Assembly: GCA_010405405.1 (NCBI GenBank)
Contig: MU004238.1
Span: forward strand, 1,502,374-1,566,373
Source: Microthyrium microscopicum
Lineage: Eukaryota > Ascomycota > Dothideomycetes > Microthyriales > Microthyriaceae
Length of the DNA: 64,000 nt
Direction: 5' to 3'
A program made the position numbers and the translations under genes. Below the pieces are notes generated by a model. It was not told the origin of the DNA, searched no databases, and worked only from the letters and a program-made list of their open reading frames with translations. Of this stretch, positions 45,644-59,000 are shown in pieces (within the stretch, counting starts at the first letter, position 1; the number at the start of each line of letters is the position of its first letter).

Positions 45644-47551
45644 TCACTTGCGGATTGTCGTAGAGGTCATTGCATGCATACGGTTCCATCCGCCTTCGTT
45701 ATTCTTCACTCCGTACTCCTGAATGCAGCAGATGAAAGGCCTATTTCGTGGAGTAATGGCCAAGTCATGAGTGCCATTGCGTTTGCTTTCTTCGATCTCG
45801 CCCCAAAGAGCGAAAAGCTTTTCACGAAGCTCTTTCAGAGTTTCGGGATTTTTGCGCAGACTAGGAAACATTAGATAAAGAACCGAAAATAAAACATGGG
45901 TACTCACTCGCAAGCATCAAGGTTCAACAGAAACTGGGCGTTCTTGTTGTTGACTATGAGCATCAGCTTCTCCCGTGGTTGGCCTAGATTTGGATGAGCA
46001 TCTTCAACTAGAAGATAGAACGCCCATTCCCATCTATTTTCGCATTGAGTGAAGTTCCAGGTGGCCGATGTGTCCATCGGGATGTCGTTGTATTCCGGGT
46101 CATCCAGGGACTGGCAGAAGTCTTCCAGATCTGGCTTGAAATCCAGGACTCGAACTTGCGCACGATAGGATTTGTTGACGAATGGAAACGTTATGGGTTT
46201 GCCGGTTCTAGGATTGGTGCCCTGCAACTCTGGGGCCTCTATGATAGACACTACATCTGTGAGAATCTCCAATGGAAAACCAGGCACAACTATGTCGGTG
46301 TTAGTCTTAACATTTTCGTGGGCGGGCCAGTTGAACACTGCAATGAGATAGGCTTCTGAACTTACCGAGTGGATTTGCAATAGGTGCAGTAGTCTGCTGC
46401 TGAGGCTTAGGAGCTTGATTTTGTCTCTCCAGCTCTTCTTGCTCAAGTCTTTCTCGCTCTGCCTCTTTTCTCTTTTTCTTGTCCCGCTTCTTTTTAGCAT
46501 TTTTACTTTGCTTGTCAAGGTCTTCAGAGGGCGATGGAGGTAGCTCATGGTACTCCTTTCTGGCCTTCAGAAGTTTTAATAGTCTAAGGTCCCCTTCTTG
46601 CAATTTGAAAATGTCGATTTGATTTGGTCGGTCGGTGTCAGTGTGCAACTTGCCCTCGATAATGCTTTCAGAGTTGTTTCTATGTCTGACTAGGAGGTTG
46701 CGGATCCAGACAAAATCACCCACAGAGATATTGTGGGTGGCCCAGTCAGCATGAGGCGAGAATAAAGACACCTGTACCGTTCTTTTTCCACTAATAAGGT
46801 TATTGTGGGATTGAGAGCCAGAGTCAATAAGTCCTTGATCAAAGAAAAATGGGTTTTCGGTATAGTCGGTGATATATAGGGAGTACACGCTTGATGCGCC
46901 GGATTCCCACCAGGTCTTGACAACCTCCCCAACGACATTGTAGAATCTGTCTACTCGAAGAGAACTTAGCTCGACCGGGCTGTTGTTGGTTGTCTGTGCC
47001 TGGCTTGCGAAAGTCTCTTTGCGTTTCCAGCTTGATAAGTGCAGAGCGTAGAGCTGTTCAAGATCGGTAAGCTTGCGCGTACTTCTGTCCGGAATTTTGG
47101 TATATTTGAATTTGGGGTTTGTGATGTGGGTTCCTGCGAATTCGACGTCTGGCAAGTCGTTGTTCTGAATGACCACTAGGGTGTTGATTCGATTGGCCAC
47201 CAACTCTTGTTCTCTATCGCGCGTGGTTCGTTTGGAGGCCGACCAGACGAACACAATATTGCCAATTCCAGTAATAGTGTCGACATCCTCTCTATTTCTG
47301 TAGAAGAGTCTGAGAGGAAATTGGTGTCCATCGGGGGATTGCAAAACAACCTTAATCATCCAATCTGGATGTTGTTAGTTGCGTGAAAATGAAGTGCCAA
47401 TGGATGACAATATACCTTTTGTTTCAAGCTCCTTGGGTGGAAGGTGATCGCAAATGACGCCTACTACATCGTATTTTGTGTTGGAGCTTGAGGCAATGTC
47501 CACAAGATGTGTAAATCCATGGGGCAGCGGTGGGACTAGGAAATCTGTCAT
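45644..47551 (-). CDS. POT1: Telomere end-protection protein POT1
   Basis: POT1 binds the single-stranded G-rich telomere overhang and controls end protection and telomerase. Four exons (47416-47551, 46366-47364, 45908-46289, 45644-45860; 1734 bases) give 577 residues. The first OB fold begins FTHLVDIASSSNTKYDVVGVICDH and continues over the first intron (DWMIKVVLQSPDG). A second OB-like region has the strongly typical VVKTWWESGASSVYSLYITDYTENPFFF, and then VGDFVWIRNLLVRHRNN. A Lys/Glu-rich helical linker (KKKRDKKKRKEAERE) separates it from the C-terminal part (RPFICCIQEYGVKNN). All three intron junctions restore family-like sequence. The promoter side faces importin alpha. Confidence 0.9.
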
Positions 47552-48490
47552 GATTACGGTTATGGATAGGGGATCATGGGAAATTCAAACATCAGAATTT
47601 TATCATTGTCTTTAGGCTGCGGGGAGTTTAATAAGGCTGATGGCTGTCTGAGGTTGCACATGTGCACGAGTTTGAAGTGGCTTTGCGAAGGCACGCGTCA
47701 AGGGGCTCGAGGAGCAACGCGACGCGTTTAATTCACGATTCTCTAAGCCGACAAAACTGAGCCATTGATCTGGGAGATACTCCCACCGAGGAGAGATCCG
47801 CCATAACACATCTTAAAAAGGAACTGCTTTGATTCCAGCGCGTCTAACAAGATTGCAAGTAATCAACGCACTTGATGATAGCAATGAGCTAAAGCCCTGC
47901 ATTACTACAGGAGCAACCGTGGTAGAGATCGTGTTAGATAGTTTCTCGGATAGTTGATGTATTCAAAGTCAATCAAAAGCCCTTTTCATCAAACGTATCT
48001 TGAGTTCTTGACAAATTTCACATTCGATGGGAGTATTATGAAGAACTTGTTAACTCGCTTAATTTGCCGCCAGACAAGCGGTCAGTACGAGATGCCAAGT
48101 AGTCACGTGCCTTTTGCGGAAAATCGTTAATCCGGGGTTACTGGGTTAGTCTGGGTTATGCTTTCAGGAGCAGCCTGAAATCGACCAGTTACAACGACTG
48201 GTTGTCAAGCTCAGCATCTGCCCGCGCTTGCCCTCTTCTGACCCACTTAACCAGAACGCTCTTGCATCTTTCACAACCGCCCTCTCCTGCACCTCACTCC
48301 ACCAACAACCTTCACTAACCTTCTTCAACTACCCACTTTGTATTTCCAGCAACTCTCTGACACTCAACCCCACCGTCACCACTTCGTTATTTGTTCGCAT
48401 CAACACTGTTGCGACTGCTTTAGACATACTTAAGTTCTCGTCAAAAGTCGCCCCGCATCCCCATCCGCTCAAAGCGTGACAACTACCATC
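47552..48490. promoter_or_regulatory. Divergent region, POT1 / importin alpha
   Basis: 939 bases separate the two divergent start codons. The last 280 bases before importin alpha are rich in C and T and are probably its leader. No gene was seen. Confidence 0.45.
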
Positions 48491-50251
48491 ATGGCTGAAC
48501 GATATATCCCAGAGCATCGTCGAAATCAGTTCAAGGCCAAGGGTGCTTTCAAACCCGATGAGCTTCGACGTCGCCGCGAAGAACAGCAGGTTGAAATTCG
48601 AAAGAACAAGCGCGAGGAGAATTTGGCCAAGCGTCGTGGAATTGCTGGTCGTGACAATCCTGGTGCTTCTCTTGGTGCCGCTCCAGACAGTGATGATGAA
48701 GGACTCAATATTGAAACTCAGGTAAGTCATCGAATCTGCACAAGTCATTTTGACGTCTCAAGAACGAAACACTAATCCTTGTACAGCTTAATGAAGAGCT
48801 TCCTGTGATGGTACAAGGTGTCTTCTCCGATGACATTGATCAACAAATCCAGGCTACTACAAAGTTCCGCAAGCTGCTCTCCAAAGAGCGCAACCCTCCT
48901 ATCGAAAAGGTCATTGAGACTCAAGTCGTTCCTCGTTTCGTAGAATTCTTGCGATCACCACATACTCTTGTTCAATTTGAGGCTGCTTGGGCTCTTACGA
49001 ACATTGCATCGGGCTCCGCTGCCCAGACCCAGGTCGTCATCGAGGCTGGTGCCGTGCCTATCTTCGTTGAACTTCTGAGCAGCCATGAACCTGATGTGCG
49101 CGAACAAGCCGTCTGGGCCCTTGGAAACATTGCTGGTGATAGCCCCGTGTGTCGCGATTTTGTCCTTCAACAGGGTGCTCTTCGCCCACTTCTTGCTCTC
49201 CTCGGGGATAGCCGTAAGCTCAGCATGCTTAGAAATGCCACCTGGACTCTGAGCAATTTCTGTCGTGGCAAGACTCCCCAACCCGATTGGGCGACTGTAG
49301 GTGACATCAATCCAATTTTCATATATCAGATTCTAATACCAGAAACAGATCTCGCCAGCACTGCCAGTCTTAGCCAAGCTTGTCTACAGCCTCGACGACG
49401 AGGTTTTGATTGACGCTTGCTGGGCTATTTCCTATCTCTCGGATGGCTCAAACGACAAGATCCAGGCAGTCATCGAAGCGGGTATCCCCCGCCGTCTTGT
49501 GGAACTTCTGATGCATGCCTCTACCTCCGTCCAAACTCCAGCTCTTCGCTCTGTAGGAAATATTGTCACCGGAGACGACGTTCAGACACAGGTCGTTATT
49601 AACGCCGGTGCTTTACCAGCGCTCCTTCATCTTTTGAGCTCTCCCAAAGACGGCATTCGCAAAGAGGCTTGCTGGACCATCTCGAACATAACTGCCGGTA
49701 ACTCCCAGCAGATTCAGTCAGTGGTTGATGCAAACATTATTCCGCCTCTGATCAACCTCCTTTCTCATGGCGATTTCAAAACTCGCAAGGAAGCTTGCTG
49801 GGCGATCTCGAATGCTACCTCTGGTGGTCTCCAAAAGCCAGATCAAATCCGATACCTCGTTCAATGCGGCTGCATTCAACCCCTCTGTGACCTTCTTTCC
49901 TGCCCGGATAATAAGATCATTCAAGTCGCTTTAGACGGGTTGGAGAACATTCTCAAGGTCGGTGAGCTTGATAAGGAGGCCTCTAATGAGCCCGTCAACA
50001 AATATGCACTCTTCATTGAGGAATGTGGTGGCATCGAAAAGATTCATGATTGCCAGAACAACGCCAATGAGGAAATCTATATGAAGGCATTTACCATCAT
50101 TGACAAATATTTCTCCGACGACGACGAAGACCAGAATGAGCAATTGGCTCTCAACCCAGCTGTCGGACAAGATGGTACTTTCGGCTTCGGTGCTCAACAA
50201 CAGCAAGAAAAGTTCAACTTTGCCAATGGTAACGACTCCATGGACATGTAG
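48491..50251 (+). CDS. Importin subunit alpha
   Basis: Importin alpha binds nuclear localisation signals and hands cargo to importin beta for passage through the pore (yeast Srp1). Three exons (48491-48721, 48787-49296, 49349-50251; 1644 bases) give 547 residues, the normal length. The basic importin-beta-binding domain is at residues 6-65 ([29 protein letters not shown]). Ten armadillo repeats follow, with the repeating W-x3-N pattern ([66 protein letters not shown]). The C-terminal Gly/Gln-rich tail ends NGNDSMDM. The second intron (GTAGGT donor) joins PDWAT to ISPALPVL in frame. Confidence 0.97.
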
Positions 50252-52001
50252 GAAATGTAAACGTCGCAAACACCACAGAGTCGATCACCAAATTCCCACC
50301 AAAGTCGAGCGCCCTGATGAGTCCAGCGTCTCATTCGTCGCAGCTGCCATCCATATATTCGGCATTACCACACCAGCCTTTCAACTGCACAATCTAGCAA
50401 AATACCGCCCAAGATCTTCTCTTTGCACAAATACGTACAAAGATGTCCTTGGGTAGATCGGCTGGTCGATGGTTCAAGCCATTCACCTCACATAATCCAA
50501 CTCTCCACTGCTACTTTCACACCTCTGCCCCATCCCTAAGCAGTTGGAGGTTTCATCCCTTCGTCATGACCGTCATGAACAATAGATACACCATCTTGTA
50601 ACCCCAATCATCACCCAACGTCGACTATTGACACATCCGAACCCCAGCATGATATCACTGCGCACACTAAGTACAAGTCGTCTCTGCTTCATAGCTTGTA
50701 TCATGGTTTGGTCGGTATTATTTTCAGGGGAGTTTAGTATTCGATCAAGAGGTCACGCCATCATGGTATTGATCGAAAGTCTGCAAGTTGATATGCGAAA
50801 GTGAAGGAACGGATTGTATAGAATGCCAGAAAAGGAGAATGAAATCAAATGCTAAAAACTGTTCGATGCATACACTTGTGAGTGTATTCGTTCGTTCGTT
50901 AAATCTAGCCTGTACACCACATCTCTATTAAGGCTAGGTACGTAAAGATAGTCTCATCAGTATTCTTTTGACCAAGAACTAGACCTGCTTGCAGAGCAAC
51001 ATCGTCCGTCAGTCCCGCTTGCCCAGGGCAGGAACTAGATTAATCCTCAGCAGGCGTACACACATGATTCTAGTTATGGCTCCATAGAGATTGTTATTCA
51101 GTAAGTAAATAAAAAGAGCCACGGGCCACACTGATAGTCACATAGATTGCCGGGCGTATATTAAGCCTACAAGGATAACTTCGGCTCCACATTCACTTCA
51201 TCTACTTATTTCGCTAACGTTCACGATCATTAGCCAAGAACTACTACAGTAGTTCATTTTATCAGCCCCAAGGTCCAACAAGCAACCATGGGGCGTGCGT
51301 AGGTCTAACCGACATTGGTATTTCGCTGTCTTGACCTGGTAGTTGATCTGGGCAAGATGACCAACCTCCAACTAGGATTCAATTTCGAGTTTTGCTGTCC
51401 ATGTTAAGCCATCATGGATAACACCTTCCTAGGTAGATGGTCGAGTTGATGAGGAGCATTTCATACTCGAGGTGTATATCTTGTGCGGCCAACAGACTCT
51501 TCGCTCGGGTTGGGTCTTCTACCTGGCAGCTATATTCGAGTTGGCATTATGAACCTTGCTCCGGAGTCCGCTTTGATTGTTTAGCTAGTATGCACGGAAT
51601 ACGCAGCGACCAGCCCTTGCAGATCTTTTTCTAAACCACATCTCCCTCTGGTGGTGTGTGGTAAAAATCGTGTCGTGTTAGACGGCAGGTGAAGGTTTCT
51701 GGGTCCACGATCTCTCCTTGCATATCCATCAGCAACGACTTCCAACACTCGACCTGGCCACCTTCCTCAGTCAGGATGTCTCTATGAAAACAAGTTATAT
51801 CGAGTCCATGGTGGGAAGTGCGACTCTTCGCAACTGGGAATTGGCTGCTTCTTTCTATTTTGGCGGATGGAACCATTTCTCTGGCGTCGCAAACAAAGTC
51901 AACCAATTCACAACAACCCATAATCCCGCGGACTTGAAAATCAAGTCAAACTTTCGCTATTACGTCGCTCGTTACCATACTTTTGGCACCTATTAGCAGC
52001 A
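50252..52001. other. Long gap between importin alpha and the GH16 gene
   Basis: The first few hundred bases are the 3' flank of importin alpha. A GTTCGTTCGTT run lies near 50888. I find no supported gene in the remaining 1.4 kb; the frames are short and start from random codons. Confidence 0.45.
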
Positions 52002-53300
52002 ATGGCGAAACTACATCATATCAGCGCTTTCAACACCATATTATACATCCTCACCCTTACCAACCTCTGTCAATCGCAAAGCTGCCCATGCGGATATTCA
52101 GTAGGCAATTCTGTATTCACCGAGGCCATGGAAACCGACTTCACTCAAGTCCAGTCCCTTAATAGTATCATCGGCGACTGGCAAGTGCAAGACTGGCGCA
52201 GCAATGCCAGCGCCGACGCCAATATACCCTACAACCGCGTCACGCAATATGCGAATGTCATCGCCGGTAACAGTCAAGGCCTGCAGATGATGGTGCGCAC
52301 CGCCTCGGACGACTCAATCGGCTGCTCTGAGATACGGACTGCGCGGAACGATATCAAGTTTGGCAGTTTTCGCATCAACATGAAAACGACGCCTATCAAC
52401 GGGACTTGCGCTGCTTTTTTCTGGGTATGCCACCCAATACGAAGTATGAAGTCTTTGCTAATATAGTGAGATAGTACCAAGACGACGCCCACGAAATTGA
52501 TGTCGAGATCCTCTCCCGTGAACTCACCACTGGTCTCGACGGCACACCCGGCCCCGTCGCCAATCTCGTTATACACTCCCCCGAGTCGCAAGCAGCAGGC
52601 TTTGACGCTTCCAAAACTAACTCGTTCATGAAGGACACCATGGACTGGAATCCGACCAAAGACTTTCACGAGTATCGTGTAGACTGGCTGGCAGACGGTG
52701 TCCAATTCTATACCGACAACAGCAAAGTCAAGCAGATGACAAACAACGTCCCCGAAAATCCAGGACGAGTGTTTATAAATCATTGGAGTAATGGCTCGCC
52801 AGGCTGGAGCGGTGGGCCACCAAAAGAAGATGCGACAATGTGGGTGCGGTATACGCGCTTGTACTTCAACTCGAGCGATCCTAAGCTTGTTCAGTCGGCG
52901 GAGAAGCGGTGTAGTGCAGCGAGGAGTAAAGGGTCCAAGAATTTGGTGTGTGATATCGGCGGTGGATCAAATAATGGCGGCGGGAACAATGGAGGAGGTA
53001 ATACTAGCGGAGGAAATAGTAATAACGGCGGCGGTACTGGGAGCAATGGTGGAAATTCGAGCAGTGTGTTTGTTCCCTCGTCACCAGTTTTGCCGACGAA
53101 TTCAAGTGGTAGCTCCTCAAGCTGGGCAGATCGTAAGGATATACCCCCTTTCTCTTTGGCAGGATAGTATTAACGTCGTTGTAGTACCAGATGGATCAGA
53201 CTCGGACAAGAAAGGTGCAGCATCGCCTCAACTTGGTGGTAATGTCGGTGCATTGCTCGCTCTCAGTTTTCTTTGTATCGTCAGCGTTCATTTCATATGA
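52002..53300 (+). CDS. GPI-anchored GH16 glycoside hydrolase
   Basis: GH16 enzymes cut or transfer beta-1,3/1,4-glucans, and related fungal forms crosslink the cell wall. Three exons (52002-52424, 52475-53132, 53185-53300; 1197 bases) give 398 residues. A signal peptide (residues 1-25, FNTILYILTLTNLCQSQS) precedes the jelly-roll fold. HEIDVEIL near residue 148 is the catalytic ExDxxE motif with both Glu and the Asp present. FINHWSNGSPGWSGGPP is the typical later strand. A Gly/Asn/Ser-rich linker (about residues 325-352) leads to a hydrophobic C-terminus (GALLALSFLCIVSVHF), which fits a GPI-anchor signal. Without the last intron the protein would stop before the anchor, so I prefer the spliced form. 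Confidence 0.87.
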
Positions 53301-54489
53301 TGAGCGTAAGATTGAACTGGATATTAGCGACGTGCATACCTTACAGCATATAATATTTGGCAGCGCATTTCGGCAAGGTTTGTATTTCTAGCATTTCATG
53401 GGCGCGATTTGCGAGTCCAGAGTTTGGTCCTTGTTGATGTTTTCCATTACATCTTGTGTTGGGATGCTAGATACTTTTATAAACCTCCAGTGTAATGTAA
53501 TATCAGTGTAAAACTATCCGTTACCTCTAACAATTCACTTTATGGATATGTTCTTAACTTTGTTTTGTCGTAAATGATAGATTGGTCTTCGAAAGCAGCG
53601 CATTTAAGTACCTGGTAGATGTAAGCACTAAGTCTGGTTTCTATAAGCCTATACGTTGCTTGATTTCCTGTACATGGGTTAAGGTAGAATCTTCGACGGT
53701 CTTTACTCTTGAGCAGTGTAGGATGAATTCGTACTTGTACTCGAGTTGCAACCATTCAGTGACCGCACGAATCAACCAATTCAGCGCCGACATCCGTGCT
53801 GTTATTTGCAGATACTGCAAGTAGATATGATCTTCACCCGCATGGAACGGCGGGTCTACCAATTCAGAGTATCATGACAAGGAGTTCGACTCTGTACCGG
53901 ACTGCAATGGGAGCGTTCAAAACATGTTTGCCTATCATCAGACGCCTGCTCGCTTCAGTAATATGACTTAACCGTGATGAGTTGTGCATAGCGAATAGGG
54001 ACAAAGCAATAAAACTAGCTAACTCAAGAATGGACCTAGAGCGGCATCAACATACCCTACATCTACTTCCTGCGAATCCTGTTGACAACCTTGTTCTTTA
54101 TGCATATATCTGGCACCAAGTAGACTTGAGTGAGTATTTGCGTTGTTCAATAAAGAGTATCGATTGGTAGCAATTAATATTTTGGTGGTGATATGGCGTA
54201 AAGTAGCTACAGCATTCAGGCGCAGAAATACATTGTACAAATGCTGTCGCCCGGATAAAGCCTTTTGTGGGAGCAAACAAGGTAGTTTCTGCTCATATTT
54301 TGGGTCATGACCGTCCTATAAAAATGGAAAGCGCTGATTGTCAACGTATTTGAGGGGTAAATATTCTGCCTATTAGGCTGAAATTCGTTAGCCTTTCATT
54401 GCCCTTTCCTGCTCACGAGTCGGCATCGAGAAGCTCCATATCCTTAAGCTTTTCTCCTACAACAATATCTACAACCTCGCGCTCTCACG
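53301..54489. other. Gap between the GH16 gene and the 511-residue gene
   Basis: 1189 bases with no supported gene. The last 100 bases are C/T-rich, as expected of a leader. Confidence 0.45.
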
Positions 54490-56025
54490 ATGTCAGCAAA
54501 TTCGCCGAACCTGGAGGTGATAATATCTCGGGCAGACCTCAAATCTCTCCAGGATGTCGAAAAACCTTCTTTAGCAAGAATATCCGATGTCACACACCTA
54601 TCATCCTACAACTGGCTCGAAGCTCGAGTGCCCACAATCGCCGTGCCAGGCAGTCCAGCGCTTTGGTGTCCACCAGCAGGTCCTCGGAAAGTCAGAAAAG
54701 ACCACGGTCTCATCTACATATCGCAGAACGCGGCACGTCATCCAGACTGCCCAATCGAACCTCTGTTTCGTGCGCTCTACATTACGCACCCATCCTTCGA
54801 TATTTCGGAGGTAGACGTGATATCGGATCGCAACAACATTCGAAAGCTGCTAGGCTTCATCAACCCAGGATCATCCAAATACAAACCCGACTCCTTCAGC
54901 ATCAGCGTCGAAGTTATCAAAAAAACTGCCATCTTTAGTCGAGAAGAAACGGCAACGACGGAATTTCTTGGACCACGGGACTTTCGAGGGTTTGGCCATG
55001 AATTCGAGAAGCTCTACACGGTTAAGAAGTTACGGCAGAGCTCTGGACATCATCGGATCTTATCTTACAAGTTTGGCGGTTTGGACATCATCATTCGCCA
55101 TGAGACGGATGGATTCGTGCAGCTGCCGTCTGACCCACCACCTGCCGCTAAGAAAATCGAAGATATTTCGAATTTGCTGGGCTCTCTAACACTCTCGACC
55201 GAATCTAAAGCTGCTAAGGTCGGCAAGACATCAAAGTCAATCAACCCTCACTCCAAGCTGATCGTCACTGAAGACGGCAACGTGGTTCCACGAGAATTCA
55301 CGCTCGAGATCAAGACAAAAGTGTTTCACAAACCACTGGAAATACCCGAGATCGCACCTCAGCTTTGGGTATCACAAACGCCTATGCTTGTCCGAGCTTA
55401 CCACAAGGACGGCCTATTCAGAGACCCGGTGGCAGAAGATGTGAGCGACAAGATTGCCAAGTGGGAGCAGGACAATGAGGAGCATTTGGCCCAGCTGGCA
55501 GGCTTGATCAAGAAGATCATCGAAGTCAGCAAGGCATGCGGCGGCAAGGCTATCGTTAGGTACGATGTAAAAGCTGATACACTGACGGTGTCAAAACATC
55601 AGCGTAAGGATATGTTGCCCAAGGATTTATACTCAAAGTGGGGTATCTCGGATCTGACCGCTGAGCACCAGAGCACGGAATCTATGAGCAAAGATGCTGA
55701 GAAGGCGGAGGACGACAAGAAAGAAGATTACAAAAACGAGCACAACAAGAATGAAAGTGAAGGAATTGTCGAGAAGAAGGATCGGAAGAAAGGTGCCAAC
55801 AGGAGAAGTAAGAAGAAGGATGACGACAAGAAGGATAATAAGAAGGACTTGGACAGCAAGACTAAACAGAAGAAATACGTCAAAAAGAAGAGCGAAAAGA
55901 AAGAAGTGGAAGAGCCTACAGAAGTTCAACCTGATAATGATATCGCTCCGGCCATATCAGCCACACGATCGAATCCCTCTACGGGACTCGATAAGACCGC
56001 AGAATTGAGTAGCAAACTTGAGTAA
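54490..56025 (+). CDS. Conserved fungal protein of unknown function, Lys-rich tail
   Basis: A single exon of 511 residues starting MSANSPNLEVIISR. It matches my memory of an uncharacterised fungal family whose N-terminus reads DVTHLSSYNWLEA and TIAVPGSPALWCPP; some genomes label it a prenyl synthase, but the Asp-rich prenyl-synthase motifs are absent. A globular N-terminal half includes FGGLDIIIRHETDGFV and TLEIKTKVFHKP. A helical section follows (DKIAKWEQDNEEHLAQLAGLIKK). Residues about 400-480 are extremely Lys/Glu/Asp-rich (KKDRKKGANRRSKKKDDD), likely disordered and perhaps nuclear. The function is not known to me. Confidence 0.75.
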   Translation: MSANSPNLEVIISRADLKSLQDVEKPSLARISDVTHLSSYNWLEARVPTIAVPGSPALWCPPAGPRKVRKDHGLIYISQNAARHPDCPIEPLFRALYITHPSFDISEVDVISDRNNIRKLLGFINPGSSKYKPDSFSISVEVIKKTAIFSREETATTEFLGPRDFRGFGHEFEKLYTVKKLRQSSGHHRILSYKFGGLDIIIRHETDGFVQLPSDPPPAAKKIEDISNLLGSLTLSTESKAAKVGKTSKSINPHSKLIVTEDGNVVPREFTLEIKTKVFHKPLEIPEIAPQLWVSQTPMLVRAYHKDGLFRDPVAEDVSDKIAKWEQDNEEHLAQLAGLIKKIIEVSKACGGKAIVRYDVKADTLTVSKHQRKDMLPKDLYSKWGISDLTAEHQSTESMSKDAEKAEDDKKEDYKNEHNKNESEGIVEKKDRKKGANRRSKKKDDDKKDNKKDLDSKTKQKKYVKKKSEKKEVEEPTEVQPDNDIAPAISATRSNPSTGLDKTAELSSKLE

Positions 56026-59000
56026 TGTTTGGCTGCTTCTTGTACTTATAGAAATTATTAATGATTGATACTTGATTCTGACTTTCCTGATTCACTTGAG
56101 ATTGATTGATATATTGTGGTGCTTCTAACACTAGCGATCTATTGTCCTGGAGAGGAAGAAATATTATTACCATTTTGATGCAATTGGTGCCCGATGTGAT
56201 TTCGTAAATCAAGCCATTACTAGGGGAGTAATGGCAAAGAGTATATGCATATGTGACCTTCATCTGGTATGGACAACCTGTAGAACACCATACACATATT
56301 GTACAAGGGATGAAATCATCCAAGAACGACATTCCAAAAAACATGTCATGTATGCTATGTTCACAAGCCTTTTTATTTCCAACAGTTTCTAGGCTTGTTT
56401 ATACGTCGTGTTATGCATACTCCTCACATCAGCTGTTCAAGTACATTTCGACAACAAGCAAGTCAACCCGAGTAGCATGGGAAGTCTACAAAATGTACGT
56501 GACTTCCCTGAGAGCAATTCCGGACTAGTGGAACAATCGGGGCGTCCCAGCATCGCAAATTCACATTCAGGTCGATATTACATTGCGACTGGGGGGTCTT
56601 GCGAGCAGACGGGGATTGGAGAGGTCACGGAATGGTTGTCGATGCATCCAGCCCCAGATGGGGTAGAGGAGCGTGACTTGTTAATGTCTGGTACGGCTGC
56701 GAACCTTCTGGAACGGAATTCTTATATTGATATGTTATATTGACAGATTGGAAGGCTTCGAGAATCATATGTGGAACCTTATTGATTGCGTCAACGTCAA
56801 GAGCTATCTATGGAAGAAAGGTAGTGGGCCCACGGAGGGAACCGCGATGGTACTTGGACTAATGCATGAAAGATATGGGCATGATAAGTGACTCACAAGT
56901 ACTCCTTTTTCCATGCCCGGGATGGGACAGCACGGGGCGTAACTTAAAAGCCATGTGAGCGTATTGACTACATGTCCAGAGTGCAAGGCCAGCTACTAGG
57001 TCTCTGCATGTTAGAACACTGGAGTACCTTGCCATAAGTCTCCTAGTACATTTCAAAGTCTGCAAGAGTATTCGTGCTGTCTTGAAGCGGCTTCCTTCCT
57101 GTCATGCATAAGCGGCGGCATCCATTGCGATCATTCACCATCACTTGCAGATAATAGCTCAAAAGATCCCTAGAGTAAATCAAACCGTACCTTCTATGAT
57201 AAGTGACCCAATGGTCGATTCGTGGAAGGTTTAGTTGATCGATGTGCCACACACATCTGAGACCTACATATTCTCCGACCACAAAAATATCCGACTCGCG
57301 TGCTCTAGTACGCATTTATGGAGTTTGGCGGCCTCGTTTTCTTCCGTGGGTCTGGGGTAAGCATGGGGCAGAAGCAAGCAACTTTGTTCATTCAGTTAGC
57401 AGCTCCGCGTACCGGCGACGTTTCCGTGCTGCACGTCCTTAGGCGCGGCGCGCGGTTGTTGTGCGTGGATCGACGCAGGTGATCTGTTGGGGCGAAGAGT
57501 GTATTTGCGGGGGAGTGGACGCATAGCAGTGGAGGTACCGAGGTGGTAGGCCGGGTAGATGTTGAGTTCGGGAGCAATATATAACATGTGTTTATCCAGG
57601 TATAAAGCTGGGATTGAAGTTGGGATTGTGTTTCTGGTAGTCTTTGTGCTGTGAGCAAAAGTGGAACGGAGCCGACTAGCCTTATGGATTGAGAGATATT
57701 GGTAGGATTCGAGACTTGATAGCTACTCGGTGGGAACGTGTGGAAAGAGAGAAGAGGATCATGGTGAGGAGGATCTGTGTCTTGGAGGTGGTAGGCATTA
57801 CGCATTGGTCTTGTCAATTGACTTCGTTCTCTGGATTCTCATTGGCGACATGCAGTGCTATGTGGACAGGGCCTGTGCCTGCTTGTTGCTGTTCCATGGA
57901 ATGCATCGCAAGGGTGGCGTTGAACATGGTCTTTGTAGCTTCGTTGATTGTTGGAAGCTTTAAACATCTGAGAAGCACACGACATTCGGGCCGCTCCATT
58001 CGAAGCTAAGCAATTAGTTAGTCAAGTGTGTATGATAGCCTGGCCAGAGCCTAGAGGTGGCGGTACGGAATGATACTTCCGAGAAGCGTTGATAATACCC
58101 AGGAAGTACCAATTTGTTACGTTATCAACCATACACCAAGGCATGATAGATGCTACTCTTGCTTATCGTGTCTTCTGGTCTGATTCCAAGTCCGAGTTCA
58201 GCCTGTGAATCGAAACAGATACCTGATAAACAACGAGGAGTAGTGTTTATGCTTCATTTCATGTGCAGTCGCTCGCGCGTAAAACGAACAGTCAGACATG
58301 TATGCGGCGGTATCATCCGCGGGCCTACTATCAGGATGCGTAGATTCTGGGGTACTGCATGCGCAAAGCGGAGCCAAGTAATGTGTATGAAGAATCGTAC
58401 CATCACCAGGCCCTTCGTTCGACTTGAAATGCTAGTTGACTGCAAGCTTGGTTTATCCATGCAGTAAACCTGGCTCACTCGGTGGTCTGCCCTACGAATT
58501 GGTCACTAAGCCAAGTTTAGTCTAAGGCAAGTCAGCATTGAAGTAGGAGCTTTTTATATTGCGGCAGCAGTTGAGTGTTGGGGTAATTTGGATATGATAT
58601 GTTTGCAAACTTACAGGTGAAGTGGGAAGAGATATGCAGAAGATGTCGGCAGTAGACGTCGGATGGAAATCATCGCATCTTATTTGACACAACAGTAAAG
58701 AAAGGCGAACATTAGATGGACAAGAAGGGCAGTTCAATGGCACCAAGTATATGCAACAGTTCTCAATGACCAATAGCAGTTGAATAGTTAGCATGAGCGA
58801 CTGCAGTCGATACTTGGTTTACATGTGGAGATCATGCAGAAGTCTGCAGGGCAGACTTTGATGGGGACGAATATTTTGGCTACACATATGTTAGTGCTTG
58901 AGATCATGAGATGAGGTAACAGTCAACCTTTTGGAAAATAGCTCTATCAGTAATCGTGACCTTATCTTTGCGAAACTTAAAAAAGAAGCCTGAAGACGTT

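Noticed and set aside
54490-56025. Prenyl (geranylgeranyl) diphosphate synthase label
   Set aside because: The Asp-rich DDxxD motifs of prenyl synthases are absent, so the label known from some databases is not supported.
57392-57817. 141-codon minus frame rich in Pro, Thr and Ser
   Set aside because: Low-complexity content and no similarity; likely chance in the geneless stretch.
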